64,000 nt of DNA, taken from positions 38,786,101 through 38,850,100 of the forward strand of contig OX638371.1 of NCBI GenBank assembly GCA_951812925.1, given 5' to 3'. Source of the stretch: Calliopum simillimum (taxonomy: Eukaryota > Arthropoda > Insecta > Diptera > Lauxaniidae). The position numbers were made by a program, and so were the translations under genes. This document shows, one piece after another, positions 44,751 to 56,282 of the stretch (positions are counted from its first letter, which is position 1; every line of letters begins with the position of its first letter). The notes beneath the pieces were generated by a model, which had not been told where the DNA came from, ran no database searches, and was given only the letters and a program-made list of their open reading frames with translations.

Positions 44751-45291
44751 TTGAATATAATCAAATGCAACAAGATCCAGAAAATCAACAAACAACAGTG
44801 AAATGGCCAGAAGATACACCGACATTTGAATAAATTCATATTGAAAATTATGTTGGCGTCAACACCTGGCTTGCCGGGTTCACTAATAGGACCAGTGAAT
44901 GTAATCCATATTTTTGACACACAATGAAGGGCAACTCAGTATGATGTCATATGCATGGTATTTGTCCCTACAAATCGTGGTTATATTGCCAATAAATAAA
45001 AGTTAAATTTTGTTTTTAGTTAAGTTTTTTGTTTATTATGTAATGTACAATAGCCTGGGTTATATGAATTGAATAAAAAAAAAAAATAAAGTTTAAATTC
45101 AAAATAAAGGATTTTTAGTTTTAATTTAAAAACACCTTAAAAACGGAGGCAAATATATTTAGTATTACCTAAATTATTTTCGGCATGCTGCCTAAGCAGC
45201 TTTGGCAATTTACATAAGTAGCTTTGGGATTTTACCTAATAGTTTTAGGTAAATTGTCTACATAAAATGTACCTGCAACAAATATTGATTT
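44751..45291. other. Intergenic, nothing recognised
   Basis: AT-rich DNA without a supported feature. Confidence 0.45.
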
Positions 45292-45541
45292 TCATTACCA
45301 AAAAAAGTAACCGTTTAGGAAAAATTCTTAAAATACCGCAAAAAGTCGAAAAACTCGATTTTATGGAATATTTCCTAAACGGTTTCTTTTTCGAAAATAC
45401 AAATTAATATTATTTGTAGAACCTGTAATTTTCCACAAAAAAGATTCTAATACTTTTTATCGTGTCACTCACCATTTTCATCGAAAACCCTCTTAAATGA
45501 AAAGTAATTGAAACCACACGGATTACGGAACAGGCCTGTAT
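45292..45541. mobile_element. Palindromic MITE (CAGGCCTGTTC ends), copy 2, right part only
   Basis: Begins in the middle of the element ('aaaaagtaaccgtttaggaa') and ends ACGGAACAGGCCTG. The left arm is missing, so this copy is truncated. Confidence 0.65.
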
Positions 45542-45639
45542 ATTCTAATATTGCGCTGTGAAAATTATGTGTTTTAAGCATAGCATGGTTTTAAGTGGAA
45601 ACCTGTAAACGAAAGGCTCATTTGGTGCAGATTTCGAAC

Positions 45640-48222
45640 CCCCGCAAGAAATATTACCATCTTTCAACCATACGCGCCCACCGAATTGGCAGAGAGAGAA
45701 ACCAAAGAAGAATTCTACAGCCAACTCGCCGCAGCAATAAACAGTGCTCACAAAAACGACATCATAATGGTTATGGGCGATTTGAATGCCAAAGTAGGCT
45801 CAGAAAACCTTAACCTTGAGCACGTGATTGGAAGAAATAGTTTGGGTGCGAGAAACGACAATGGAGAGCTTCTCATTGACGCCTGCAACACAGCCGGTCT
45901 TGTCGTCGGAGGTACGCTATTCCCACACAAAAAATGCCATAAAGCTACTTGGGTGTCTCCAAGACAACATCACTGAAAACCAAATCGACCACTTCTGCAT
46001 TAGTAGAAAATGGAGAGGGAGTCTTCTGGACGTACGAGTAAAGAGGGCCGCTGATATAGGCTCCGACCACCAACTTCTCGTCGCGGTCATTCGACTAAAA
46101 CTTGCCGCTAATAAACGTCCCAGCGAACAATCTGTAGCAAAAAAATTCGACGTGCTTAAGCTTAAGAACGACGAGATACGCAGATCTTTCGTAGAAGAAC
46201 TTAAGACAGTTCCGTTCGATTGTGGTGGAAGTATTGAAACATAATGGAGGGCCGCTAAAGAGGCGTTCTTAAACTCCAGTGAAAAAATACTTGGGTTTCG
46301 ACCCTCAAACAAGAAGCACTGGAAACGTGGGGTCTTGTTGAAAAAAGTAGAAGCGCGAAAAAACTGAGAGACGACGCTAAAACTAAAGCGCAAAAGAACG
46401 TTGCCGAAAAGGTCTTTAACTCTCTCAATAAAGAAGTCAGGCGATCGTGCAGACAAGATAAAAGAAAAATGTATAACGACCTCGCGAGCGAAGCCGAAAG
46501 CGCTGCAAATGCACAAAATCTCAGGCAGCTTTACGATATCTACCAAAGACAAAAATGGAAATCTCTTAACATCCGCGGACGACCAACTAAAGAGATGGAA
46601 AGAGTATTTTTGTGATATACCGAATCCCATGTTTACCACATCCCCACAACCAGAATCACCAACTACAACTGCTGCAGTGACTCGCAGTAGTAGCCGAATA
46701 CAAACACCGCCGCCTACAATCGATGAAATAGTGAAAGCTATCCAAAGCATGAAAAACAACAAGGCCGCCGGTATAGATCAAATAACAGCTGAACTGCTAA
46801 AGGCATGCCCCATAACATCAGCTAAAATTCTGCATCCTCTGCTCACCAAAATCTGGAGCGAAGAGCGTTTGCCGGAAGATTGGCTACATGGCATGTTAGT
46901 CAAATTGCCGAAAAAAGGTGACCTAAGCGAGTGCCGAAACTATAGAGGCATTACCTTGCTTTCAGTACCATCAAAAGTATTGAAAAAAGTGCTTCTGAAC
47001 AGGGTAAACGAAAAACTTGATTCGGCCATTCGAAAGCAGCAAGCAGGATTCCGGCAAAACCGATCATGCGTGGGTCAAATCAGCACCCTCAGAATAATTG
47101 TCGAACAATCATGCGAGTGGCGTGCTGCACTTCAACTTGTCTTCGTAGACTATAGCACTGCCTTCGACAGTGTCTCCCGAGAAAACATTTGGGTCTCACT
47201 GCAACGAAGAGGTATTGCCGCAAGGGCCATAAACTTAGTACGTGCACAATATGAAGGCTTTAAATGCAGTGTGTTACACAATGGGTTGTTGTCACCGACA
47301 TTCACCACTAATTCAGGCGTACGGCAGGGGTGTTTACTATCACCATCACTCTTCCTTATCGTTCTTGATGATATCCTAGATAAAGCTCTTAATAAGGCCA
47401 AAAGGGGTATCCAATGGAACTTTACCGAACATCTGGAAGATCTCGACTACGCTGACGACATCTGCCTATTATCGTCCAAACATTCCGATATGCAAAGCAA
47501 AATTGAAGACCTTGTCTTGGAATCACAAAAGGCCGGCCTAAAAATCAACGTATCCAAGACTAAAAGCATGAAGCTAAACGCAAACAATGACATCACGTTT
47601 AGAGCTGGCAGTGATGACATCGGAAACGTCGATAGCTTCACGTATTTAGGCAGCATTATCTCCATTGATGGTGGAGCAAAAGAGGATATCAACTCAAGAA
47701 TAGCAAAAGCAAATGGCGCGTTTGCTCAACTGAACAAAATATGGTCTTCATCCGTTATATCCACCAAAACGAGAGTGCTCATTTTTGATTCGAATGTGAA
47801 ATCGGTTTTGTTAAATGGGTGCGAAACGTGGCTTGTTACTGAACAACTAACGAACAAGCTGCAAGTATTCGTCAACAAATGCTTAAGGCGAATACTAAAG
47901 GTTTGGTGGCCTCGCACTATATCAAATGCCGAGCTACATCAAATATGCAATCAGAGGGCTATAGCAATCGAGGTCAAGCTGCGCAAATGGAGATGGATTG
48001 GTCACACTCTCCGGAAACCACACAGCGAAGTTTGTCGCCAGGCTCTTGAGTGGAATCCACAAGGTAGTAGAGCACGTGGTAGACCCAAAACCAACTGGAA
48101 GAGGTCGCTGGAAAAGGAAATCCAAGAATCGGGAAAGTCGTGGCAAGAGAATAAAGTCATCGCAAGGGATCGTGACAAATGGAGAGATTTCATATTGGCC
48201 CTATGCTCCTCCTAGGAGTTAA
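45640..48222 (+). pseudogene. RTE-like non-LTR retrotransposon, 5'-truncated, frames broken
   Basis: Order of domains: AP-type endonuclease (DIIMVMGDLNAKVGSENLNL at 45770, later IGSDHQLLVAVI at 46070), connector, then a long open reverse transcriptase frame to 48215. RT motifs: KAAGIDQITAELLKA, KKGDLSECRNYRGITLLSV, QAGFRQNRSCVGQISTLRII, VFVDYSTAFDSVSR, NSGVRQGCLLSPSLF and the catalytic LDYADDICLL. The end has WRWIGHTLRKPHSEVCRQAL. Frame changes near 45945 and 46540 and a stop near 46242 break the endonuclease and connector. Clade RTE is my reading from motif style; CR1-like is the alternative. Confidence 0.82.
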
Positions 48223-49020
48223 AGGAGAATACATGTACATATGAATGGTTTTAAGTGTGCACTAAAAATATTTCTGACAATTATACCTTTACAAAGTGTT
48301 TGCATAACAATAAAATTGTGTGACTGTTGCAAAGAAAATGTTAAAAGCCAGCTAAAAATTATTTTAAATAAAGTAAATTAAAACAAAGGCATATCAAAAA
48401 AATTTTCGAGATTATTTATTTATAACGGGGCCCAATATTTACTAAATATTTAAAAATAAAGCTCCTATAAAACGGGATATATCTCAAATTCATGGAATAT
48501 CGCTTTAGAAGTACAGAATTGTGAAAAATAGCATATTATTCAAATTGCACGTTTAACATGTTTCAGAACTTTGATTTTATTGACAAAAAACGCTACAATT
48601 AAAATATGAACTTAAATGTTCAGTTACAAAATGTAAAAAATTGCGACTATATTTAAACTTAACAGTAAACTATTGCCTTAAAAATGATTAATACTCTCCT
48701 GAAGAGAACTTTTGTATCCAACAGTGTTCTTTAAACTTCCAACATCGAAACACATACATAACTTCTTTATATAGAGAGTAACAATTAAACAGTGTATAAC
48801 AATTTATGTTGCCTAATTAGCTAAATATACACACAACACTTTTTGAATGGAAAAATTAATCGATGATTGTTAAAACCAGACATGTTGCATTACGTCTATA
48901 TGTTAAAACCACACATGTTTCATATAAACTTATATGCATAAATCTAATGTAAAATGTGGGATTTTAGTATATAAACGTTATGTAAAATCATCGATTAAAA
49001 TAAAAATATTGTTTTGTTTT
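48223..49020 (-). terminator. 3' flank of the sphingosine kinase gene, with polyadenylation signal
   Basis: On the - strand AATAAA overlaps the stop-codon region (about 49018-49024) and a second AATAAA lies at 48576-48581. No further gene is seen. Confidence 0.4.
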
Positions 49021-49899
49021 TTATTTGGGTACCATTACTCTTGCTAATCCAGGCAACATTTCACCTTGTAGAGCACCGAATTCAACACGTTCGCCATCTA
49101 CCGTCATAATACCATCAGTATCGTAAGGTTCGATTCGAAATGCACTTACTGGAACCACTTTAACTAATGAATTTTCTTTAGTTGGCAAATGTGTGCCAGA
49201 GCTCATATTAACCAGGAAGTTAAATAACTGCGACCTACTTATACCCCCACGTATGATAACCAAGTATATTGTGCTGTCGTTAAGTTTCGAGGGGGGAGCA
49301 AAAAAACAATCTGTCCCCAGATGCGTTTGGTATGCTGCATGAACCATTATAAAATGACCTTCTTCAACAGTCCAAGTTTCTGGAACAGGATCCGACAGAG
49401 AAGGTGCTTCAGATGGTGGCCCAAAATTTTTTATTACCTTTATTTCATCATCGGCATCACAGAAGCTGTCTCCAGCTATGCTATGGTAAATGCTTTCTGG
49501 TATTGAATAGAATGTACTTTTGCGTGATCCTGCTGAGAACCAACTATCACACCTCGACCGAAATGATTGATTAGCTGATGTTTCTAATGATATTACATCT
49601 TCAAATTCATTATATGTTACATATTCAGACGATTCCAAATACTCAGGACGATTTAAATATGTATTGCAACTTGCGCTATGAGATAACATATCTTTCTTCT
49701 CATACGATAAAGTGCTATCATCGCTGTTTACATCGTTCTTTAGTAAATATGATATTTTCCCTCGGTATGTTCGTAAGCTTATAAGTCGATGTAAAGACCA
49801 CAATGTAAATCGTTGATATCCAAGTGATCGAATGCGTTCGCTTTCAATATCAATATCAGATATGAAGCCCCAGCCAACAGAAAGAAATGAAAAAACGAT
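49021..49899 (-). CDS. Sphingosine kinase exon 3
   Basis: Acceptor TTTATAG|ATC, phase 0. Starts IVFSFLSVGWGFISDIDIES and runs to the stop after LARVMVPK. It includes a non-conserved acidic insert (near 49700-49400) before the last conserved block. Confidence 0.92.
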   Translation of the reverse strand: MVFSFLSVGWGFISDIDIESERIRSLGYQRFTLWSLHRLISLRTYRGKISYLLKNDVNSDDSTLSYEKKDMLSHSASCNTYLNRPEYLESSEYVTYNEFEDVISLETSANQSFRSRCDSWFSAGSRKSTFYSIPESIYHSIAGDSFCDADDEIKVIKNFGPPSEAPSLSDPVPETWTVEEGHFIMVHAAYQTHLGTDCFFAPPSKLNDSTIYLVIIRGGISRSQLFNFLVNMSSGTHLPTKENSLVKVVPVSAFRIEPYDTDGIMTVDGERVEFGALQGEMLPGLARVMVPK

Positions 49900-52800
49900 C
49901 TATAAAAACGATTTCTTAAGAAATTGGCCAAACAGAACAAAATTATTAGGTACATGCCTGATTCTTTAGTTGAACACGAACAACATCCATTAATGCAGTA
50001 TGGCCGCTAATCGCTGTTAATGCTGCTCCTAAAATAGGTTTCGGGTCATATGGTTCACTGTAAAAGTATACATGCATATATTGCTATGAAAAAAATTAGG
50101 TATTTGTTTGAAAAAAAATATAATAAATAATGCATCCTACTACGGTTGGCAATAAAATCGAATTGGCACAATCGACGTTTTCAGCTCTTGAGTTAAATAT
50201 AAAGCATTTATATTTTGACATAAGTTGATAATATAATACAATAACGAATCAACATTTAGTTTACCAAAAAAAGTTGATAACTATTTTTAACGTTTACTAC
50301 TTTGGGGAGCGATCGCAAATTTTATACAAGCGCTTTAGTGATTTTTTATTTGGCAGAAGTACTTAAGCACGATACGCTCGAATAAGTTTTTATTCCTAAC
50401 GTAAAAACTTAAAAAAAAATGCTAAGTCATGTTTTTTTTTTCAATATTTCAGCCTACGATATTTCCGACATAAATTACGTAAGATTTTAAAGAAAAAAGA
50501 TTAGAACATTATGTTATCAATTTCAAGTATGTCAGCGTAGAACAAAAGTGAGCCAATTTTGGATCGCCTACAATATTTTAATATTTTCCAAATTTGTCAC
50601 CCAGGGTATATATTAAATACCCTCCACTGCACTACCTCGAAAATTTTGCTTGCACGGGAGGTGCTACGACCTTTTGTCCGAATTCACATAAGCCGTATTC
50701 ACGATCTTGTTGCATCGTTGCAAATGCAAATTTGCAAGAGTAAATAACTGTGAGCATACACTATTGCAAATTGCTATTGCAAACGTTTCAGAACAGCTGT
50801 TTTTTGTTTTGCTATCAAATACTTTTTGAATTTAAAATTTATTTGATATCATATTTTGATTTAAAAGAAATTTTACTGAATGATTGTGCGTTATTTAGAA
50901 AAAAACCACAATTTTATTAATTACATGCATATATGTATTTTGTACAATCAGAAATCTATGTAAATTAAACCAAAACGAAATAATTTAAATTTAATTCTAT
51001 TTGTTTACATTTTAATTTCAATTTGTGACAAAAACGGTTGTCAAAAACATAAAAGTCAGTAAGCAATTGTGCCAATCACAAATGAAAAAAATTAAAATCA
51101 GTCACAATAGACTATTGGAAATCAATCGTGCAATAGGTTTTTGTCTTGCAAATTTGGTCTTGCTTACAAGACTCTTGCTTTTGAAAATTCAATAGAATTT
51201 GTTTTTGTAATTTGAAATTATTTTGCATTTGCTACGATGCAACAAGATCGTGAATACGGCTATAGTTTTTATTAAGATCTTGCATTTACTTTTCTCAGAG
51301 TCTGAGTGAAATTTGGTTGGATTATCTGAAAGAACGCTTTCAGTATAGCATTTTAGATCTTTTGCTTATATGAGATGCCACGCCCTCTTGCCCGAGTTTG
51401 CCTAGTTTTTGCTCAAAGCGTGCATTTACTGTTCTTAGTGCCTCAGTGTTGGATTATCTCAAAAAACGTTTCCAGTGCAATACTTTGAAGCTTTTGCTTA
51501 TATGGCAGGTGCCACAACCTTTTGTCAGAGTTCGACTAGTTTTTGCTCAGAGCTTGCGCTTGTGCTTACCGTACCTCGTATTTATGTGTATTTTTGAGTT
51601 TTAGATTCAATAATTTGCGGTATCTAAAAAAGTAGGTGAATATCTCACCTATAAACTCGTGTCCGATTCTTTGAAAAAAAAAACAGCGGGAAAAAATTTA
51701 AAACGAAATGATTTTATGGCGCCAGTATTTTAAAAATGAGGAATTAAGAAATTATCAAATGATCATGAAATAAAAAACAAAAACATTTATTTTTTCCTAA
51801 CTTAGCGATACTCCTAATAATATTATACGTATTTTAAGAAACTTTTTTGGAGCATTCTAGTTTTTTAACTTTAAAGTAGTTTAATTAGAACGAATTAAAT
51901 TTTTTTCGCATGGGTCATGCCATTTTTACCATCTCAGGACTTCTGTGTCGTTGCACTATAACAGTAAGCCTATGTCATATGTAGAAAACGTCCAAAAGTA
52001 TCGAACTATACTATTTGAAAGCCAGATTTGACCTTTTTTAAATACAAAATCAGATGAACACGAAATTTTGGCCCATTTTGTGTAACCTCCAAAATAATTT
52101 TTTTTCGTCCGACCTTGTCCCCCCCTCCTCATAGACGAATCCTGGATCCGCCACTGAACTACTGTATTATTCTAATAAAAAGAAAAAACAGCTGATCCCT
52201 GAATCAAATTGACCATTCGTTCCGGATTTTCCGGTCAGTCATGAATTTTTACATTAATTTTATTTTTTTTATTCTTAACAGCCTTATCTAAATTGGAGCG
52301 TAAAAAGAGCGGCAGCGTTATTTAATCGTCTCTGTTTCGTGCTCTAAAAAAAAAAAAAAACAGAGAGATATGGTTCAATAAAGCTGCCGCTCGAATAACG
52401 TACCAATTTAGGCATGACACTTATGGTGGAATTAGCCAAGAAGTAGCGTTTCGTAACGTGACGTCTGTCAAAATATATCAAATGGCAGAAGCGTGTAAGC
52501 GATTAGTGAAATCGTAAAGTAGCGTCGCGCTACGTTGTTACATAAAATAAATTAAATTTGGATGTTATAAATGGAATTTTTTTTAATTAAAATAAGTATG
52601 ACAATGGATGCTTGATTAGAAAAACTGGAATTTTTCAAGTAATTTTTAAGTTGTAAGGTGACATTTCGAACGTTGCCTACTGTTTTCACTAATCGATGCT
52701 GCGTCGACAAGCAACCGTGACGTTACGTTATGAAACATTACTTCTTGGCTAATTCCAGCATTAATTGTTGACTTAACACTTTTTGAAAATTTCGGCACAG

Positions 52801-53976
52801 TGAGCTCTATACGTATCTAAGTCATGTATAATTATCGAATTCGAATTTTTACGAATGTAAATTAATTCGGAATATAGTTTCTTAAAGAAGTATGATACTT
52901 TAATTTAAAAAGTCACATTCTTAACAATTCGAATTCAATAATAAAACTTTTGCCGTTTTTACTAAAACCGAATCTTCGATAAATTCCCTCTGGGCTGATT
53001 GTTAACTGAATTTTACATCTTTAAACGTCCGTAAATCAAACTTGTAGCATGCAAGGGGTAGCGTTCATAAAAATAATATACGTATCAGTCTCATAACTTA
53101 CTTGTATAAATATGCAATTGTTCTGGCAAGTCCATTCCCAGAACCGCATGGAACTATTCCGATAGGTGTCTTTGGCAGCACATCTTCCCAGTCAGCGCGT
53201 TGCAGCAATCCATTAAGTACCTCGTGAAAAAGTCCATCACCACCAACAACAATGATTCCTGCCCATGCAGAAATACTTTTAACTCGTACAAAGTCCCTGG
53301 CATAATTTGCATGTTTTGTCACATACAAATCGTATGGAACCTCAGCCTCATTCAGTACTGGCACCATCTGTTGATGAAACAATTCACGTGCCTTACCAGA
53401 ACCTGATTTTGGATTAAGTAAAACTAAAAGCCTCCGTTGATCACTTGCTAGGACATGCGATTCATGTATTAAAACGTTTTTCTTATGCCATTTAAGTGCA
53501 CGATTCCATTTCTCTGCCTCATGTATGTTATCTTCAAATTTATCAAAAGAACGAAAGCGTAACGTTAACACAGTGCGTTCCCTACGTAATGTGCTTCTGA
53601 GATTCTTTTTCAACACGTAAGCAAAAACGTACAAATACGCGCTAGCATCCGTGTATTCATCGTCTTCAATATGTTTGGGGCTGCTCCTGCTTCGACTAAT
53701 GGACGTTGATGAGGAGCTACAGGTACACGATTTCCCAAGGCTTCGTCGATGTTTGTTAAAACGCATACAACGCCCCCCAATGATGTCGTTAAGTTCTACA
53801 TTTTGTTCTTTGGTGCCTCCTGCAAACTCTCGACGCAAGCAAAAACCCCTGGAAGTCAGTTTAACTTGGAAAACATTTCGTTTTTTATTGTTTGTATAGA
53901 ATATGTCGCTCAGCTCCAAATCATCTGCTCCGTTGGCTGCTGGTGCAACATTTGTTGCCTCGTTGATTTCGTACAT
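49021..53976 (-). CDS. Sphingosine kinase, three exons
   Basis: Predicted join on the - strand: 53976-53102, 50057-49958, 49899-49021; 1854 bases, 617 residues. It phosphorylates sphingosine (and related long-chain bases) to sphingosine-1-phosphate. Motifs: RRLLVLLNPKSGSGKAREL (182-199) and the nucleotide-binding VVGGDGLFHEVLNG (243-256); PIGIVPCGSGNGLA (271-284); GWGFISDIDIESERIR in exon 3; and the C-terminal DGERVEFGALQGEML block. All conserved sphingosine kinase regions are present and uninterrupted. An in-frame stop 18 bases upstream supports the start. The fly genome has two paralogues (Sk1, Sk2); I cannot assign this one. Intron 2 has a GC donor. Confidence 0.93.
49958..50057 (-). CDS. 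Sphingosine kinase exon 2
   Basis: 100 bases between acceptor TTTTACAG and a GC donor (CAG|GCATGT). It encodes NEPYDPKPILGAALTAIS through MDVVRVQLKNQ, the stretch that follows ARTIAYLY in other sphingosine kinases. Too short for a usual ORF scan, recovered by homology and phase. Confidence 0.88.
50600..51610 (+). repeat. Tandem-repeat array of the DINE-1-like unit, split by a MITE
   Basis: About three to four diverged copies of the ~145-bp unit also seen at 35165-35420 ('gcttatatg...ggtgcca', 'cctagtttttgctcagagc', 'ttggattatctcaaaaaacg'). Copies are visible at 50600-50690, 51270-51415, 51415-51545 and 51545-51610. A MITE interrupts the array. It lies in the large intron of the sphingosine kinase gene. 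Confidence 0.6.
50691..51261. mobile_element. MITE with AGCCGTATTCACGATC ends
   Basis: AGCCGTATTCACGATCTTGT at the left is exactly mirrored at the right; about 40 terminal bases pair. ATA flanks both ends (50688-50690, 51262-51264). No coding frame. Confidence 0.75.
51611..52286. other. Intron of sphingosine kinase gene, nothing certain
   Basis: AT-rich; the phrase near 52135 ('atcctggatccgccactga') looks like a dispersed repeat end, but no element could be delimited. Confidence 0.4.
52287..52412. repeat. Short inverted repeat
   Basis: CCTTATCTAAATTGG and 'gagcggcagc' at the left pair with 'gctgccgctc' and CCAATTTAGG at the right, around an A-rich loop. A small MITE. Confidence 0.55.
52427..52756. 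mobile_element. MITE with TGGAATTAGCCAAGAAGTA ends
   Basis: TGGAATTAGCCAAGAAGTA at the left and its inverse TACTTCTTGGCTAATTCCA at the right; the next 25 bases also pair imperfectly ('cgtaacgtgacgtc', 'gtgacgttacgt'). No coding frame. Confidence 0.7.
53102..53976 (-). CDS. Sphingosine kinase exon 1
   Basis: Contains the N-terminal regulatory region (Ser-rich stretch CTCSSSSTSISRSRSSP) and the first catalytic motifs, ending ARTIAYLY plus two bases at AA|GTAAGT, phase 2. Confidence 0.93.
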
Positions 53977-54559
53977 AAAAGAAAATTTAATTTATAAATG
54001 CATTCGAGTTGATGTGCCTGTTTTGAGATTCGCGATTATTGCAACTGTAATAGTTACATATCTTTGTATTTATTATTTTATAATGAGCTTTTCATCTTTA
54101 ATCGCCATCTGAAGTCACTGTTGTATTATTAGCAGATTGAAAATTTGATTAAAATTTTATCGGTAAGTGAAAAGAGTAAGAAGAAAATTAAAAATCTTTT
54201 GACGTATCTAGATTATCAGGGAGGAAGGCAGGGATAAAAAATCCAGAAAAATTGTCCTGAAACCAGAGATACCAGATCGAAGAATGGAAATCCGAAGAGA
54301 ACAATTTTTCTTACGGGGATTTTTTAACGATCTGTGAATATTGCCGTCTTACGTTGAATATTAGGTTCGTTTTCGTGGCAAGTGGGCTTAAAGTGAGCTT
54401 AAATGTGCTAACTGTGGTCGAACAAAACGCTGCATTGTGAATAGCACTTTCGAAAATTATGTTCTTCTTTATTAACAGCTGACATTTGTTTATGTTTTGG
54501 TTTTTTGTTTTTTGGTTAACTTTGAAAGAAATTAAATAGTTTTCTAAAAATACAGAAAA
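53977..54559. promoter_or_regulatory. Head-to-head gap between sphingosine kinase and the p32-like pseudogene
   Basis: 583 bases separate the two start codons. It should hold the kinase promoter (reading leftwards). No TATA box or initiator was convincing. Confidence 0.35.
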
Positions 54560-55240
54560 ATGAATAATTTGAACAAAGCCACATTACGTTTTTTCAATAT
54601 CGCCGCCAGTGCCAAGGCAAATTCGCTGAAAAATGTATTCGGTAAGTGCAACCTTACAGCATTTAGCACATGTCGAAAAATCCAACAATATTAGGATTTA
54701 AATGTTGAAAAGCCAAGCTTAGGGTGCAGCTGCGGTTGTGGTATTAAACATCACATTCACACCAAGGGTGAACGCGAATTGGTTGAGTTTTTAACTGAAG
54801 AAATTGTCGCAGAGCGTAAGGCAGAAAAAGCCAAAGCTGTGCCAACTGCTTTGGATGGATTCACTGTTAAATTGCAAGGCGCTGATGTAAGTAGAGCCGT
54901 TGTTGTCGTCAGTTTCAACGTAAATCATACAGTTGACACTGAGGAAGAACCCGAAATTGATCCAAATGCTGATAAACCCGAATGGGTGAAATGCGTAGCA
55001 AGCCACAATTTCCTACAAGGAACACCACAGGAAGGCGAATATAATGACCAAAAAATTGTTGAAAGGTGCATTTTTGAAAGCGAGTGAAATAATAAAGTAT
55101 ACGCTGTTGCTGTTGCCGGAGATGTGCTCGATGGTTGTCTATATGATTTACTTATGAATTTACTTGAAGAGAAGGGTATCAGCAATGAATTTGTTGAAAA
55201 ATTGTCTGACCACTTTGCAGCAATGTACCACTGGGTCTTG
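54560..55240 (+). pseudogene. p32/C1QBP-like pseudogene
   Basis: The p32 family are trimeric mitochondrial matrix proteins. A start (MNNLNKATLRFFNIAASAKA) is followed by a donor-like GTAAGT at 54642 and, from 54713, the family sequence SLGCSCGCGIKHHIHTKGER, LVEFLTEEIVAERKAEKAKA, VSFNVNHTVDTEEEPEIDPN and, later, GDVLDGCLYDLLMNLLEEKG. Lesions: exon phases do not join at the obvious acceptor, the middle is shortened, and a TGA at 55085 sits where a Trp codon is expected. The end past KLSD is replaced by another gene's sequence. It could be a degenerate former gene rather than a copy. Confidence 0.75.
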
Positions 55241-55457
55241 ATCAATATGAAGAAGGTCGCTACTTTGGTTTTGGTAATAGTTTATCATCAACGACGAGCA
55301 CCAAATTGTGGAGAACCTTCTGGTGCATATACCAGAAGCCAGTTATGGTAGTCGTACGCATACGATAATTTTATTAGATGACAAGAATAAATTGTATCTT
55401 CGTGAGGAGGCAATGGCTGGAGTCAATCCAGATGATAAGTGGACAACGACTAATATT
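55226..55457 (+). pseudogene. TANGO2-like C-terminal fragment
   Basis: Two frames: DQYEEGRYFGFGNSL at 55239-55283, then, after a loss, HIPEASYGSRTHTIILLDDK (about 55325-55385), followed by KWTTTNIQ. The YG-RT-TII-LLD block and the following residues match the end of TANGO2 proteins from memory of the family. It runs without a gap from the p32-like piece and is cut by the MITE at 55458. Confidence 0.6.
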
Positions 55458-55833
55458 CAGGCCTGTTCTGTAATCCTCGTGGTTTCAATTACTTTTCACT
55501 TAGGAGGTTTTTTGGATGAAAATGGTGAGTCACACTATAAAAAGTATAAGAATCTTTTTTTGTGGAGAATTACAGGTTCTACAAATAATATTCATTAGTA
55601 TTTATTAAAAAGTAAATATTCGGTAAAGTCGAATTTTTCGACTTTTTGCAGTTTTTTAAGAATGTTTCCTAAACGGTTACTTTTTTGTTGATGCAAGTCA
55701 ATGTTATTTGTAGAATCTGTAATTTTCCTCAAAAAAGATTTTAATACTTTTTATCGTGTGACTCACCATTTTCATCAAAAAAACCTCCTAAGTGAAAAGT
55801 AATTGAAACCACGAGGATTACAGAACAGGCCTG
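55458..55833. mobile_element. Palindromic MITE (CAGGCCTGTTC ends), copy 3
   Basis: Ends CAGGCCTGTTCTGTAATCC and its inverse; ATT lies outside both. It has the same full-length fold as copy 1 and is inserted directly in the TANGO2-like fragment, so that fragment was already present when it moved. Confidence 0.75.
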
Positions 55834-56282
55834 ATTGAGAAGCAATACTTTGACGATTTAAATAAACTGTATGTGTTATTCATTCAAAGACGAGTTCAAC
55901 TTTTGTATGCAAAAATAAATGTATTCAGCAATTTTCTCAGGTCTTTTACAGCCAGAAGTTATTTTAATACTTTTAATGTGTTTAACGTTCCAAATAACTA
56001 TAAACTTTTAAAAAATATGAATTATTTAGTTTACATAGTTTTTTTTACAAGCTTTTTACAATAAAATATCAACTTTAGATTTCAAAAATAAACCCGCAAT
56101 CATTTCTTTTTTATAAGATTTTTGTATCTTGTTTTTCACACCTTTGAATGCTCCTTTGCGTGAATTTTTAACAGCGTTTTTAATCGCACGTGCATTTTGG
56201 GCACGTGAACTATATATCAAATTAAAAAAGAATTCATTATTGAGATTATGATTTTGAATAGTCTCAACTCATTTTACCGTTT
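55834..56282. other. Between gene fragments, nothing firm
   Basis: Short frame after the MITE (LIEKQYFDDLNKLYVLF) may continue the TANGO2-like fragment, followed by AT-rich sequence with AATAAA at about 55860 and 56061. Confidence 0.35.

Noticed and set aside
45917..46762. 281-codon ORF on the - strand
   Set aside because: It is antisense to the RTE-like endonuclease/RT region and has no motif of its own.
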